Assembly: GCA_964030785.1 (NCBI GenBank)
Contig: OZ034968.1
Span: 60,474,899-60,538,898, forward strand
From: Siderastrea siderea
Lineage: Eukaryota; Cnidaria; Anthozoa; Scleractinia; Rhizangiidae
Reading direction: 5' to 3'
DNA: 64,000 nucleotides
Below, one piece after another: positions 1 to 11,070 of this stretch. The notes beneath the pieces were generated by a model. The model was not told the origin of the DNA, made no database searches, and worked only from the letters and a program-made list of their open reading frames with translations. Positions within the stretch are counted from its first letter, which is position 1, and each line of letters starts with the position of its first letter. The translations under genes were made by a program, and so were the position numbers.

Positions 1-894
1 AACAGTAGCGCTTCGATCAATCCAGTCTGTGCTGATCGACTGTATAGAATCAGATAGAATTTTCTGAAGCTGGGTTAAAAACTGGGACCGGGTTCAAAGT
101 ACTGAACTGTGAAATGATCTTGTCAACACATAACTGGATTATTGATAATAAAAGTCGTATTTTGTGCGTAGGTATTGTTTCCATGCTGATGCATTAGCTT
201 GCATTAGGTTATAGCGGTTTTGATTGAATTTATTTCCATCGATGTTTTATGGCACATTTCCCGTTGCAATTTATTTAGACCACGCTGGAGGAAAACCTGC
301 AAACCGAGTACAGCCATAACTGTCTCATCTCATGCTATCAATTCGTTACAGAATGAGATGTAAAAAGAAACATTGACAGTATTTTTATTTATCACATGCA
401 TCAGTTCAGCGATAGACAAAGACCAAAATTAGGTCGCGGAGTACAAGAAATAAAATCCTGAATAGCTCAAGCGATTTCTCTCGATGAGAAGTTTATTTAC
501 GTTGAATTATCTAATTCTAGCATTCAACTTTGAAACGTTTGTCGCAAACCTGGTCTCCAAGTATAAACAAGCGAAACGTGACTGCCGTACAGCTCGCAGC
601 TGATCCACTCCCACTGCAACAAACAAGACAGTGCGAAAACAGAAGCGTCTTCATCGATTTCGCTTCCATCGAATATTCTCTTGTACGAAACTGACAGTAA
701 GTTCCATGAGAGATTAGCCGCTCACCGCTTACTTTCCCCCGACAAAATACACATAAATTTTGCAAACTATTTCGAATAACTTGATCGTCGATCGGAAATA
801 TTTACTATGACAAACACCGCTGTCCACGTTTTGACTGGACCGCTTTGCAAGTTGTGAGAACATCGTTTCTCGGTCCCAGGCCTCGCTTCTATCC
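1..894. other. Intergenic, nothing recognised
   Basis: I see no exon, RNA gene or repeat boundary here. The short open frames near 517-917 have no recognisable motif and no splice context. Confidence 0.5.
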
Positions 895-1085
895 CCCCCT
901 GGGTTAGAGCGCTGCACCGGTATCGCAGAGGTCAGGGTTCGAATCCCGGCAAGCCTGATTTTTTTTTTTCAGGCTTTCTTTTCGCAACTGCATAAGTTGC
1001 GTTAATAACTGCGAGGATCTTCTTTACGTTTATTTCTTCATTCTGCAGTTCAAATATATGATTTTCATATATTCATAATTTCACT
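895..1085 (+). repeat. tRNA-derived SINE
   Basis: The head is tRNA-like: an A-box-like stretch from 902 (GGTTAGAGCGCT) and a perfect B box GGTTCGAATCC at 936-946, the usual internal RNA polymerase III promoter. A T-run and a non-tRNA body follow, including a short palindrome around CAAATATATGATTTTCATAT. The anticodon stem and loop are imperfect (no U33), so this is a SINE and not a working tRNA gene. The body resembles a SINE that I recall as frequent in stony corals; that is memory, not a search. Confidence 0.75.
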
Positions 1086-1255
1086 TTTAAGCTTCCCAGA
1101 CATCTTTGCAATAAGCAGCTGAATTAAAACGAAAAGAGAAAAACAAAATATTGGCGAACGTCGCAGCGACAGAATCTCTGGTAGTGCGAGACGGCGAGTG
1201 GCGAACCTTGCAATGACAAACCGTAGGAAGTTAAAATATTGAAATGTAACAGTAT

Positions 1256-1794
1256 GGACAGTATGAGTTCGCCAAAAAGGTTTTTGTCTGGCGACGACAA
1301 CTACGAAACAAGGTTAAGTTGCGAGCGAAAGAAGCAAAAGAGTGGATGAGATGCGAACACAACAGAAGTGGATGTTTCCCGTGTTGAAGACGATAAAAGC
1401 GCATCTATTCGAGAAAAACTACAGTGTAAACTTCTGATCAAGACAACTCTGACCTTGAGGCACTGGATGCATGTCGAAGAAAACTTTTAGCAACGGTACA
1501 TGATTGCTGAGTTAAAAGACTCTGCAGAGAATCAAAAAAGTGAAAGTGACCAAGCGACTGCTGGATTCCTTAATTAAAGCTTGCCATAACTTATATGAGG
1601 AAGGGTTTGTCAGTCATCAAAGAGTAAACAACTTGAACAGTCCTGTTATTCACAACATTCAGAAAGAGATGGAATTCTTTGAAGTGTGGTGTCATAGGCA
1701 TCAGCAAACAGGTGATTTAGCTCTGTTAAATATGTTCATGTTCATGCACATGCACCAAACAGTGAAACCCTCTCGTTTATCAATAAATAAATAA
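1256..1794 (+). pseudogene. Decayed N-terminal part of a transposon-like gene
   Basis: A possible start at 1256 opens a short frame (MDSMSSPKRFLSGDD...) that stops after about 30 codons. Coding-like sequence then continues in shifting frames, for example a stretch rich in Glu, Asp and Lys near 1384-1500. The last 85 codons (1540-1794) are open and contain ...NLYEEGFVSHQRVNNLNSP... I do not recognise the family. Its position just upstream of the transposase-like exon at 2465 suggests one disrupted gene. Confidence that it is former coding sequence is modest. Confidence 0.4.
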
Positions 1795-2464
1795 TGTTCT
1801 CAAACAATATGATGTTATTTATGTTTTTTGTTACAGTTTACAAACAACACGAAGAGAAGCAAGGCAAAAGAAATTTCTTGCAATTTTGGCAGGTTGGTTT
1901 ACAAAAACTAATTAAAGTATAAATATCTTTTGCTGACAATTACAGCTTCTATTTCTGATACAGTTTTAAATGATATTAATTTTTAAAGGAAGAATTCGCT
2001 CATGTAGGGTAGTACAAAAAAAGTAAATTGATGATTCAGAAAAACCTTATTTGACTGGTTTCTTGGCTATTCTTATATTTTCATCTTGTGAGACAAATAT
2101 CAACTTCCTTTTTTTTAATTCCTTTAACCTTGGAAAAATTCACCATAACAATAACAACAATAACAATAACAATAATAACAACAATACTTTTAAGTCATAA
2201 TGGATGAAACCCAAACTTCAGAGAATTGAAATGAAAGCTATTAGGCAACACTTTCCTCTGTTACTTTTTGACTTGCTTTACAGAATGCATGGTTCTGACC
2301 TTTGAATCAGTGTTGTGGATAAATCCACAGTTAACACACTATCTTAGTACCTTTTAGGTGTTTCTTTCAATCCTCTGACAGGCACCCCCATCACTTTTAC
2401 ATGGGAGTCCCCTCCCCCCCGGATAAGATATCATAACTTGCATTATTTCTTATTTATTTCACAG

Positions 2465-2713
2465 ACATGGGACCTTCTGAGGTTATTGGTACATGGCTTT
2501 CTGTCATTTTGCAAATGTTTTTTTTTGGCAAACATTTCACCAAATGGAAGTTACTTCATCCGTCCCCTGAGAGTAAACCGCAATGCATTGGAATCCATTT
2601 TCAGCATGCTAAAGCACACCTCTGGTGGAAATTTATCAGCTACAGGCTGTGGCCCAAGAAGAGTGGACAAGCTAATAAACACTCAGAGAAAGCCTACAGA
2701 GATGTGCCATTAA
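2465..2713 (+). pseudogene. Transposase-like exon (possible RNase H-like C-terminal region)
   Basis: An acceptor-like TTTCACAG precedes 2465, and an 82-codon frame follows to a stop at 2711-2713. It contains PLRVNRNALESIFSMLKH and then GGNLSATG. That pattern (Leu-Arg-x-Asn, then Leu/Ala-Glu-x-Phe-Phe-like, then Gly-Gly) resembles the C-terminal region of P-element/THAP-type and related transposases, where the Glu is catalytic. A second frame (2467-2787) overlaps and reads past a likely frameshift near 2700. I infer a decayed DNA-transposon gene; the exact superfamily is not certain. Confidence 0.5.
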
Positions 2714-2780
2714 AAATATTCTTTCGTGGAGAGGAAAATGCAACTCATGAAACTGTAACTGTGCCTAGCAAGAAAGTTAT

Positions 2781-3046
2781 AGGCTGAGAAAACAGCCGAT
2801 GTTTCGCGAGGTCGCCACTTGAGCCCTCGCAAAACGACGTCTGAGTAACGAGCTCAGAAATCCCATACTGATGATGTGTTCAACCCAGATCTCGGTGGTG
2901 CTTCTGATTGGTTGGAAGAAAATTCCCTCGCTGCACAACCAATTAGTGCACATCATCAGTATGGAATTTCTGTGCTTGTTACTCAGATGTGATGTCAGAC
3001 GGGCTCAAGTGGCGACCTTGCGAAATGTTGGCTGTTTTCTCAGGCT
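2781..3046. mobile_element. MITE with long imperfect terminal inverted repeats
   Basis: The left end starts AGGCTGAGAAAACAGCC and the right end, read in reverse, AGCCTGAGAAAACAGCC. The arms match with gaps for more than 100 bp (shared blocks GGTCGCCACTTGAGCCC and CATACTGATGATGTG), so the element is almost wholly a foldback. It lies between the transposase-like exon and the protease-like exon. A truncated relative is at 47386-47443. A clean target duplication was not found. Confidence 0.75.
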
Positions 3047-3088
3047 AAAAAAGTTAACAGTGGATGTATATTGTTTGCATTTCCACCC

Positions 3089-3276
3089 TCAATTGCAAAT
3101 CTGAATTAGGTGGTCGTCAGGGAGGTAATGCCTGTACCATTATTTCAGTCCAATTTGGTACTTATTATTTCAACTACAAATTAGATGTATCTCTTTTGTG
3201 GAATGAATTGCCTCAGTCATGGACTGGAGCACTTATCAATGCAGTGTGTGATGGCAATGCCATAAAGACCTCTTTA
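3089..3276 (+). pseudogene. Protease-like protein, 5' part (interrupted by gypsy element)
   Basis: An open frame contains GGRQGGNACTIISVQFG, followed by LLWNELPQSWTGALINA. The Gly/Asn-Ala-Cys-Thr context looks like the catalytic-cysteine motif of papain-like deubiquitinases such as the herpesvirus tegument-protease family; this is similarity by eye only. The frame is cut at 3276 by a Ty3/gypsy insertion and resumes at 11271. Joining across the 5-bp target site does not keep frame, so a 1-bp shift is also present near the junction. It may be a second domain of the same transposon as the exon at 2465. Confidence 0.4.
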
Positions 3277-3476
3277 TGTAAGAAGTAGCATTTGAGTATT
3301 GGAACGAAGATTTATTGCAATCAATAAAGACGCGAACTACATCAGATCGAGCTGCCTGTGTGATGTCTGGCACATGGTTGTGCAATCACGCGTAAATATA
3401 TTTCATTGGCTGAATCAACAATAGAACAAAACTCATGTGGTTAAATATATAATAGTTAGTCACGCAACTTGTCACA
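3277..3476 (-). repeat. 3' LTR of the gypsy element
   Basis: Starts TGTAAGAAGTAG and ends AACTTGTCACA on the plus strand. I read it as identical base for base to the copy at 11071-11270. As the element is on the minus strand, this is the downstream LTR. It is preceded on the element strand by a purine-rich tract (3477-3492). Confidence 0.95.
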
Positions 3477-3492
3477 TCTCCCCTTTCTCCAA
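3477..3492 (-). other. Polypurine tract
   Basis: On the minus strand this reads TGGAGAAAGGGGAGAT directly against the 3' LTR. A purine run at this place is the plus-strand DNA primer in LTR retrotransposons. Confidence 0.75.
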
Positions 3493-3544
3493 AACTTGTT
3501 AACACAAAACACACTGTCATTAATAAGTTCTCAAAAGAGTTCCC

Positions 3545-4921
3545 TTAGGAAGTAACAAAGTCTTTAAGCCAACCGGGTGGCTTCAAGTGCCGTTGTGGTC
3601 TCTGTAACCCGGTGGTTTCTCTTAGTACCGATGGGGGGCATTCCTCTGGTGGGGCAGTTTCGTCGGCTTCAGCAGTTGTGGGTGTAGGGTCGTCTGGGGC
3701 AGCCATGTCCCCTGGCAATGTGGCCTCATGTGGTTCTCCTGTCTTAATTAGCTGCCTTTGATTTCTCCTGTAAACTGCATTACCCACTTGCACTCTGAAA
3801 CTCCTAGGGCCTGCGTTAGCTGTGCATGTTCCAGGACTCCACGTTTTCTCACCGGGTAGCCTCATACGTATTGCGTCCCCTACACTGATTGGCTCCAAGG
3901 GACTGACTTGCTTGTTGTAATAGAACTGTTGCCGCTGCTTTGTACCTAGCAGTTTGCGAGTATCTTCTTCTGTGGGAAAGTTGGGCTGCAATAGCGAGCC
4001 TGCTATGGGGAGCAGTGTCTTACAGCGGCAACCCATCAGACGTTGGGCAGGGCTGGTTCCAATTCCAGCTGTTGGCGTGTTGCGCCAATCTAATAGTGCT
4101 TGAAATTCTGACGTTCCGGATGCCTTGCACTTTCTAAACAGGTTTTCGACGGTCTGGACCGCTTTCTCTGCCTTTCCATTTGACTGAGGATAGGTTGGCG
4201 ACGATGTCTTGTGCTCGAACATCCATGTCTTTGCAAAAACTGCAAATTCAGCAGAGGAGAACTGTGGACCGTTATCCGTGACTAGGGTGTCGGGTACACC
4301 ATATCTTGCAAATATCGCTTTCAGCTCCTTGATCACAGCACGGGAGGTAAGGCTGCTCAGGCGAGCTACCTCTATAAAGTTACTGTAGTAGTCACTGACA
4401 ACTAACAGTACTCTGTTGTCGAACTCACAGAGGTCAGCAGCGACTTTAGCCCAGGGCCGTGCGATGAACTCGTGCTGTAGTATTGGTTCCTTTCCTTGGC
4501 CAGTGTGATGAGTCATACAGACGTCACATCTGGAGATGTATTCTTTGATCTCCGTGGTCATACGTGGCCAATACAGGGTGTCTCTTGCTCGGCGTATGCA
4601 CCCTTCAATGCCAATGTGTGATGCGTGTGTCTTTTCCATAAGTTCCTTCCTTAAAACTGCAGGAACAACAATCTGCTGCCCCTTAAAGACAAGCTCATTC
4701 TGGATGGTTAGTTCATCACGCACGTCAAAGTAGGGGCGCACACATTCAGGAGCCTGTGCCCTGTTCTCAGGCCATCCGCTTCTGATGATGTCTCGTAGCT
4801 TCTGCTGTACTGAATCGTCTGCCGCTGCGTTCTTCAGTTGTTGCCAACGATCTTCAGTCACGGGGAGCCATACACAGTGATCTATGTCTTCTAACTCTCG
4901 TGAAAACTCGGTAGCATTCAC
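3545..4921 (-). pseudogene. Ty3/gypsy integrase region of pol
   Basis: A 458-residue open frame. An H-H/C-C zinc finger comes first (THASHIG ... ISRCDVC), then the catalytic core with D in AADLCEF, D in TDNGPQF and E in SNGKAEKAV, the D,D-35-E triad of integrases. The C-terminal part carries a chromo-less tail with YRRNQRQL and ends 69 bp before the LTR. The frame itself is intact; the join to the RNase H frame immediately upstream (about 4922-4927) is broken by a stop and an apparent small deletion. It inserts the cDNA into the host chromosome. Confidence 0.93.
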
Positions 4922-4922
4922 C

Positions 4923-5396
4923 TCAGCGACTCAGTGTGTCTGCCAGAAGCATCTCCTTTCCTTTCTTGTACCTGACTTGCAAATTATACTTCTGCAGGCG
5001 CAACAGCATCCGCTGCAGACGCTTCGGGGTTGCAGCCAGTGGTTTTATGAAGATTGGCTCCAAGGGCTTATGGTCGGTCTCCACGTTTACCAGGTCTCTG
5101 CCATAGACATATGCATCAAAACGATCACAAGCAAAAACAATTGCGAGTAATTCCTTTTCTATTTGGGCAAAGCGTGTTTCAGCCGGTGTCAGTGCTCGTG
5201 AGGCGTACGCGATGGGCTGTCCGTTCTGCATCAGCGCTGCTCCAAGCCCAGACTGGGACGCATCACCTTGCAATGTGACCTCCTCTTTAAGATTGTAATA
5301 ACGCAGAACTGGGGTGCGTGTCACCATTTCTTTTAGCTTCTCGAACGCGGTTTGTTGAGCTTCATTCCAGACCCACAGTACATTAGACTGCGTTAA
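4923..5396 (-). pseudogene. Ty3/gypsy RNase H region of pol
   Basis: The frame is open from the insertion point of the nested DNA element (TTAA at 5393-5396) through the connection domain (FEKLKEM) and RNase H. Visible catalytic acids are D in LQGDASQSG, E in QIEKELLAI and D in ETDHKPL. It ends in ADTLSR, the usual end of gypsy RNase H, followed by an in-frame stop where family members read on into integrase. RNase H removes the RNA strand of the RNA-DNA hybrid during reverse transcription. Confidence 0.93.
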
Positions 5397-6723
5397 AGTG
5401 CCTATGAACTAAAAAATTTTTCTCCTAAATATGATAGTTTATGACTCCCTCAGTCTAAATATGTAAGTTTTGCTAAGTAGAACCCTTTGAATGGGATATT
5501 TTTCCAGCCGCAAAGTTCGAATTTCGCACCCGAAATGTGTCTCCATTTTGCGCGCGGCCAAAACGATCGCATTACAAGGCTGTGACGTCACAAATCGCGC
5601 AGAAGACAAGAGTGTTATGGCTGACAAGAGGGTTTCCAGAAGAGAAATTACTTTGGAGTGACTCGTGGGCCCAGGATTGTAAGCTACAAGGGCAGGATTC
5701 GCACAATGAGAGCATGTGTGTGTCGTTTATCAAAAGGAAACGAATTAGGGAGAGAAGCGGACTCATTTGAACTGTGTTCGACTCGGTAGGAATTCGATTC
5801 GACTCGCATTACAGAGCTGCTTCTCGGAAAAGCCGCAGCACTTGAATGTCGCGTTGATATATGTAACATCTGGCACTGTTGGATTAGTTCTACTAGTAGC
5901 AATTATCGCAATTCAAGATTAAAGATCGAGATAAAGAAGGTTTTCAATATTTGGCCACAAAACTATTGCTATATGCGTCTGTCCACTACACCTAAAAGCC
6001 TCCAAGATCTACAACGCATAACTGAGCTACAAAGTTTTGTTTACATTTCCGTTTTTTTTTGAAAACCACAAGCAATACGTTTCTCAAACTGGATGTTCAC
6101 CATAGAGTTTGAAGGGATAACAATGAACGGAACTGTCTTGACCAACGACGAGACAAGACGTTTTAGTTAATCAGAGATAGCTGTAGGAATATTTATAAAT
6201 CCCTCGTGTCTGATGTTTCGTCAAATAAAAGGAAGCAGTGCAGCTCAGCATTGATAATTTTTATTGCAAGTCACTCTGCTTCCACTGCATTTGATTTGGG
6301 TGGTCCTCTTTAAACACCACACATTTCAAACAGATTTGTGCCTCTCTTCTTGTTGACCCTCCTCCTGTTATCTCAAGAGGACCATATAATACGAAATTTC
6401 ACATACCACACTTAACACTGTCTAATTGACCCTTCTGCAGTACAGTCTTGGTGATGTAGGTTTAATTTGAATTTATGGCGTAAGTTATTTAATCATTTTA
6501 TTGCTGAAGGGCACTGAAAATATGTGACCTTCATTTCCCATTATTTAATTTTGTGGCAGGCTTTGTATTGGAAATTCCTCACACACTGAATTGTCTCAGT
6601 CTCTTCTTGACTCATTCCCTGTACCCAAGAAAGCTACCACACAAGCCACCTAATTAGCCAACAGAAAATCAATATTGAGGTTTCAAAGTGGGCCTTTTCG
6701 ATCTCGTTCTCCACCTTTAATTT

Positions 6724-6724
<1 letters not shown>

Positions 6725-6770
<46 letters not shown>
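6725..6770. repeat. (AAT)n microsatellite
   Basis: About fifteen uninterrupted TAA/AAT units inside the nested TTAA element. Confidence 0.95.
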
Positions 6771-7442
6771 TTTTCCAAAAATTAGCTGCATAGGCTACGT
6801 TCCCGCCCTATGCGTGCTATTTAGGGACATAACATATAAACGTCTTGTACTGCTTTAATAATAATAATGATGTATACACAGGATAGCCCCATCAGTGTAA
6901 AAACACTGGTAACAAAGTGGGGTTCTGTTATAAATAAGTGCCCAAGATAGTAAAATACATACCTTCAAACATTAATAGTGGCATGCATGATTACATAGTG
7001 GAAGCCTGATACAAACACGAGAGTGTTGGGAGAATTCAAAGGATTATGCGAGCTTGATCGAACACAGACTCTTAGACATTTGTAACTGAAGAGCATATCT
7101 CTTAACAACAAAAAAGGCTAATACATGCATAATGTGTACAGTGTACTGGGAGGGTACTGTAATTTAAAGGGTTTATGGATCCAAGGGAGCTGCCTTAACC
7201 TCTCCCCATCCCCCCTCCTTAAACAAAAATAACAAAAAAAATGAAACTACACACAAAGAGGGGAATTTCTACTTGACACTGATTTCTGCCATACTTCATG
7301 GAATTGGAATGGGTGTATGTTTCAATGAAAATAGCACTTCAAAATGTACTTCTGGAGCAAATTACATATTCATCTCAGTGTTGAGATTGACCCAAGGGAG
7401 TTATTGTCATATTAGACCAGTATACAAAGGGAGCTTAGACCA

Positions 7443-7553
7443 GGCCCCAGTTGTTCAAAAGGTGGATAAGTGTTAGGGAAACCAATTGCGTTATCCACTG
7501 GATAGAGATTCATCTGGTCAATAGCGCTATCCAACTTTTGAACAACTGGGGCC
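7443..7553. mobile_element. Short MITE, 111 bp
   Basis: The inverted ends GGCCCCAGTTGTTCAAAAGG and its reverse (TTTTGAACAACTGGGGCC) enclose about 60 bp. It lies within the TTAA element, making a third level of nesting: host gene, gypsy, TTAA element, this MITE. Confidence 0.8.
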
Positions 7554-8917
7554 AGTATAACTGGACAGGTATGGTTAAGTTTATTTACACAAGACCAGCA
7601 TCATGAAAGTATAAGTGATCACATAAAGCCTGTAAGAATTCAGCACACTAGCTCTTACCTGCCATAGCCTGTTTCCACAAAATTGGTATGTACCAAAATC
7701 CTCAAGCAAATTGCTGAACAGAAGGACAAAAATCTCAGCTGGTCTAATAGTGTAGGCAATTACTTAACCCAGTTCATGTAGTCAGAAGCGATGGATTATT
7801 ACAAGGACAAAGCTGAAGTCACACTAGTCTGAGTTTGCACGTGTATCATACAATGTCCATCTTTATTTATCACAGTCATCATCCTCATAGCACTTCCAGG
7901 TGGAGTAAAAGACCACAAATGAGCACCATACTCAAAAATTCTTATTTATTTGCTTTGAGATGCTCCCTGGTAAATGGCTTGAAATTTACAATAAAAGCAC
8001 TGCACTTCCATTTGAAAATCATTTGCAGCTGCTGATTATAATAAATAAAACACGCTCTTTAGAAATTACTATTGATGTCTCAGCCATTAGGCATGTAATA
8101 ATTATATTCAAGCAAATTTTAGGTATGCGTATCTTCAATGTATAAAATACTTCCTGCTAACTAATAAGTTTATATCAGTGTTCTCTCTGCAAAAGTCCTC
8201 ATTCGAAAGAGCCGAACAACTGAGTCTATCGTTCTCTTGGCGCGAAAACCTATGAAAAGATGAACAAATTAAGTTACAAACAAGTACACCGTAAACTTGA
8301 GCATGTCTTGTATCGGTTTGAGTGAAATAATTGAAGTACATACAATGACGCTCTTAACAAAAGAAGTAAAGTCATGGCTGCGTCAATCTCTCGCTATTAA
8401 CACATAAAGGTACTGACCATTTAATTCTAGAAGCTTCTCCTTCAAGGCCAGTCAAGCCAGTAGAGCTGAAAGTTAGTCAATCCCAACAATTCAATTCGCC
8501 ATCTTGCTTCGCGCAAGATTGTTGTTGTCGTTGTTTAGGCTTTATCCATGGACGACAAACCCAAAAACTGCACATCTTCGAAATCGCTTCGAGCTGAATC
8601 TTAGGGTTTTCCTCAGTCGTCGGTAGCTTTCATTGTATATCAATATTAGCAAGGAAAATGTAAGTTTCATCGTTCAAACACTTGACAAAGACCAAAGAGA
8701 CAAGCATTCTGCGCGATTTGTGACGTCATACGGCCCGCTTCCTCGGCCAACTCGTTCCCAGTCTTCGGAGACACGATTTTGGTCATTTTGGGTACTTTCA
8801 ACGGCTAAAAAACGGATTTTTGTTTCTTGCCATCCAATTCCTCTTGCCATTTCGGAATTAACACATAATGAACTACCAAAATGTGCGAAAAAAATTTTTA
8901 GTTCATAGGCACTTTAA

Positions 8918-9919
8918 GTCCCTTAACGGCTTGGTGACGTCTGAAAGGTGTGGAAGAAACTTGGCGAGGTACTGGGCCAGTCCCAGAAGTCGTTGTACAC
9001 CAGGCTTATCTGTTGGGGCTGGCATCTCAATGATAGCTCGAACTTTTGCAGGGTCTACTTCTAATCCCTGGTCGGTTGCCATGTGCCCAATGAACAGCAC
9101 TTGCGACTGTCGCAATTTCAACTTCTCCGGATTGAGGCGGACATTCTTTGCTTCGCATCGTTTGAGGAAGTCGAGGAGATTTCTGTCATAGTCTCGTGTC
9201 GCTTCCTCAAATGTCTCGCCATATCCAACTGCGATGAAGTCGTCTGCCACTACCTCAATACCAGTCAACCCTTCAATGAGCTCGTGCATTTTCCTTTGAA
9301 ACACTTCCGGAGCTGACGAGATGCCAAACGGCATACGCCTCCAGCGATAGCGGCCAAATGGCGTTTAAAAGGTCGTCAGGTATGACGATTCTTCATCTAG
9401 GCTTACGTGCCAAAACCCATTACGAACATCCATGACCGTGAAGACTTTGGCTCCGTGGAGGCGTGTCGCGATGTCTTCCACTGTCAGGAGTTGGTACTTC
9501 TCTCTTTGTATGGCACGATTCAGGTCTTTGGGGTCAAGACATATGCGCAGCTTTCCATTTTTCTTTGGGACGGCGACAATGGAGCTTATCCATTTGGTGG
9601 GCGTGGTTACTTGGGCAATGACACCTTGTGCTTCCAGAGCATCCAATGTATCCTTGAGCTGAGGCCTTAATGCCACTGCAATGCGACGTGGGGCGTGCTG
9701 CACAGGCGGAACAGTTTCATCCAATCTGATTGTATATTGACCATCAAGTTGTCCAAGGCCCTCGCCGAAGACATCTGGAAACTTTAACATTAACTCCTCT
9801 TTGGTTACTGGTGGTGGCTGGTCTTCTATGGCATAAACCAAGGAACCTCCTGTCTCGGGCTTGTTGAGCAGATCATTGTCTTTGTACTGGATGTCCGAGA
9901 ATCGGACGAATTTCTTCAC
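8918..9919 (-). pseudogene. Ty3/gypsy reverse transcriptase
   Basis: Two blocks are in one frame, separated by a single TAA stop at 9365-9367. The upstream block has the RT N-terminal landmarks (KFPDVFGEGLG, APRRIAVALRP, VPKKNGKLRICLDPKDLN, FTVMDVRNGFW). The downstream block has MPFGISSAPEVFQ, the active-site motif VADDF (V-A-D-D for Y-x-D-D) and FIGHMAT. It ends at the TTAA insertion. The context around the stop matches the conserved TTFNTPFGRYRW block of the family, so it is a point nonsense mutation and not a natural end. It copies element RNA into cDNA. Confidence 0.93.
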
Positions 9920-10358
9920 TGTCCACCAGGCGACAGTCTAGAAGGTGTGACCTCTCATTTCTCCAGACGCACATGCTGACACGACCAATGACTTTAATTT
10001 TCGAGCCTCCATATGCAACCAGTGATGCCTGAGTGCGATTCACTTTTTCAAGCTTCTCATCTTTGGATGCCTTCCTATAAACGTGTAGTGGCAGCACATT
10101 ACACTGGGCTCCAGTGTCGGGTTGGAAACGGATGAAATTACCAGACTCTAGTTTCAGTGTCACTAGTTGTGAATCATCGAGTTTCACGGCGGCCACCTCT
10201 ATCTGGTACATCTCACCAGCCTCATCATCTTCTAAATCGGTTGCCTTAACTTCCTTCGATTTGCACCTTGATGCGAAGTGGTTCCGCTTTCCGCATTTCA
10301 GGCATTCCTGACCGATCGCGGGACAGGATTCCGAATTTTCCTGGTGTTGATAACACAT
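9873..10358 (-). pseudogene. Gag zinc knuckle and aspartic protease
   Basis: A zinc knuckle CLKCGKRNHFASRC (C-x2-C-x4-H-x4-C) is followed after about 65 residues by FQPDTGAQCNVLP, the DTGA active site of a retropepsin-like protease, and ILG near the end. The frame changes at both edges: upstream relative to gag (about 10340-10358, splitting a second Cys-rich knuckle) and downstream relative to RT (about 9880-9920). Either change could be decay or programmed frameshifting. Decay is likelier, since the knuckle itself is split. Confidence 0.88.
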
Positions 10359-11022
10359 TTTTCACACTCTTTGCCACGCCGCCCCGGACCTTGCTGTTGT
10401 CTTTTACGAGTGGTTTTCTTGGATTTTCGCCAGTTAGGCATTCGCTCCTGATCTACTTTGTTTGCCCCCGGTTCGGTGAGGTCGCCAACGATTTTCATTT
10501 GCGTATGCATACTCTCGGCGGCGCGACAAATCTCATCAGTCTTTCCGAGGGTGAGTTTCGACTCTCGCAAGAGTCGCTCTCTTACTTTCGAATCGCGAAT
10601 GCCGAAAATCAAGCGATCTCTGAGCATTTCGTCGGGAGTTATCGTGTCGAAGTCACAACCCTCTGCAAGCTTACGAAGTGCAGTCTTGTACCCGCTTCCT
10701 GTGTTCGGCGATTAAATCGATAGCGCTCGAATGGCACGTTCTTTCGTGGCTGGCAATACTCGGCAAACTTTTGTAGCACTGGGGCAATCTTCTTTTCGTC
10801 CCCTTCGGCGGCCCAGTCTGTGAATGTGGAATACACGTCCCGAGCCTCTTCTCCAATGACTGTCAGGAGAGTAGCAACTTGAACGGCTTCCAACTTCTTG
10901 TTGAGCTCAGTGGCTAGAGCATAGCTATTCCACGCTAAATCGAACTTCTTCCCTTTCTCCGCGGCATTCTGATCATGAATATCCAGCGGCGTTGGCGGCG
11001 GTAAGTTAAGTCCCGATGCCAT
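10298..11022 (-). pseudogene. Ty3/gypsy gag
   Basis: It starts at ATG 11022 with MASGLNLPPPTPLDIHDQ, 48 nt after the LTR. A capsid-like helical region follows (FDLAWNSYALATELNKKLE, VIGEEARDVY, FAEYCQPRKNV), a pattern common to invertebrate gypsy gags. The frame is lost near 10690, where a few codons seem deleted, and continues in a second frame (MLRDRLIFGIRDSKVRERLL ... CEKC) to 10298. Gag forms the particle in which reverse transcription occurs. Confidence 0.88.
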
Positions 11023-11052
11023 TTTCTAACAAACTTCGATGCAGCGTGGATC

Positions 11053-11070
11053 CTGTCACCGCTGCCACCA
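11053..11070 (-). other. Primer-binding site
   Basis: Directly after the 5' LTR the minus strand reads TGGTGGCAGCGGTGACAG. The leading TGG matches the complement of a tRNA CCA end. The tRNA is not assigned; an initiator-Met-like match is possible but imperfect. Confidence 0.7.

Larger units (their letters stand above)
5397..8913. mobile_element. Non-autonomous TTAA-flanked DNA transposon nested in gypsy pol
   Basis: The ends are inverted repeats starting AGTGCCTATGAACTAAAAA, and the site is duplicated as TTAA (5393-5396 and 8914-8917). TTAA duplication is the hallmark of piggyBac-type elements. Subterminal parts are also partly inverted (TGACGTCACAAATCGCGCAG near 5583-5602 and its reverse near 8718-8737). 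No transposase frame is visible in the 3517 bp, so it must be mobilised in trans. Removing the element with one TTAA rejoins the RT and RNase H frames without a shift, which fixes the boundaries. Confidence 0.88.

Noticed and set aside
902..955. tRNA gene
   Set aside because: The B box is perfect, but the anticodon loop lacks U33, the stems mismatch and a SINE body follows.
8868..9662. Plus-strand frames of 76-107 codons
   Set aside because: Antisense of the reverse transcriptase; codon patterns and motifs are on the minus strand.
10268..10723. 151-codon plus-strand frame
   Set aside because: Antisense shadow of the gag and zinc-knuckle coding sequence on the minus strand.
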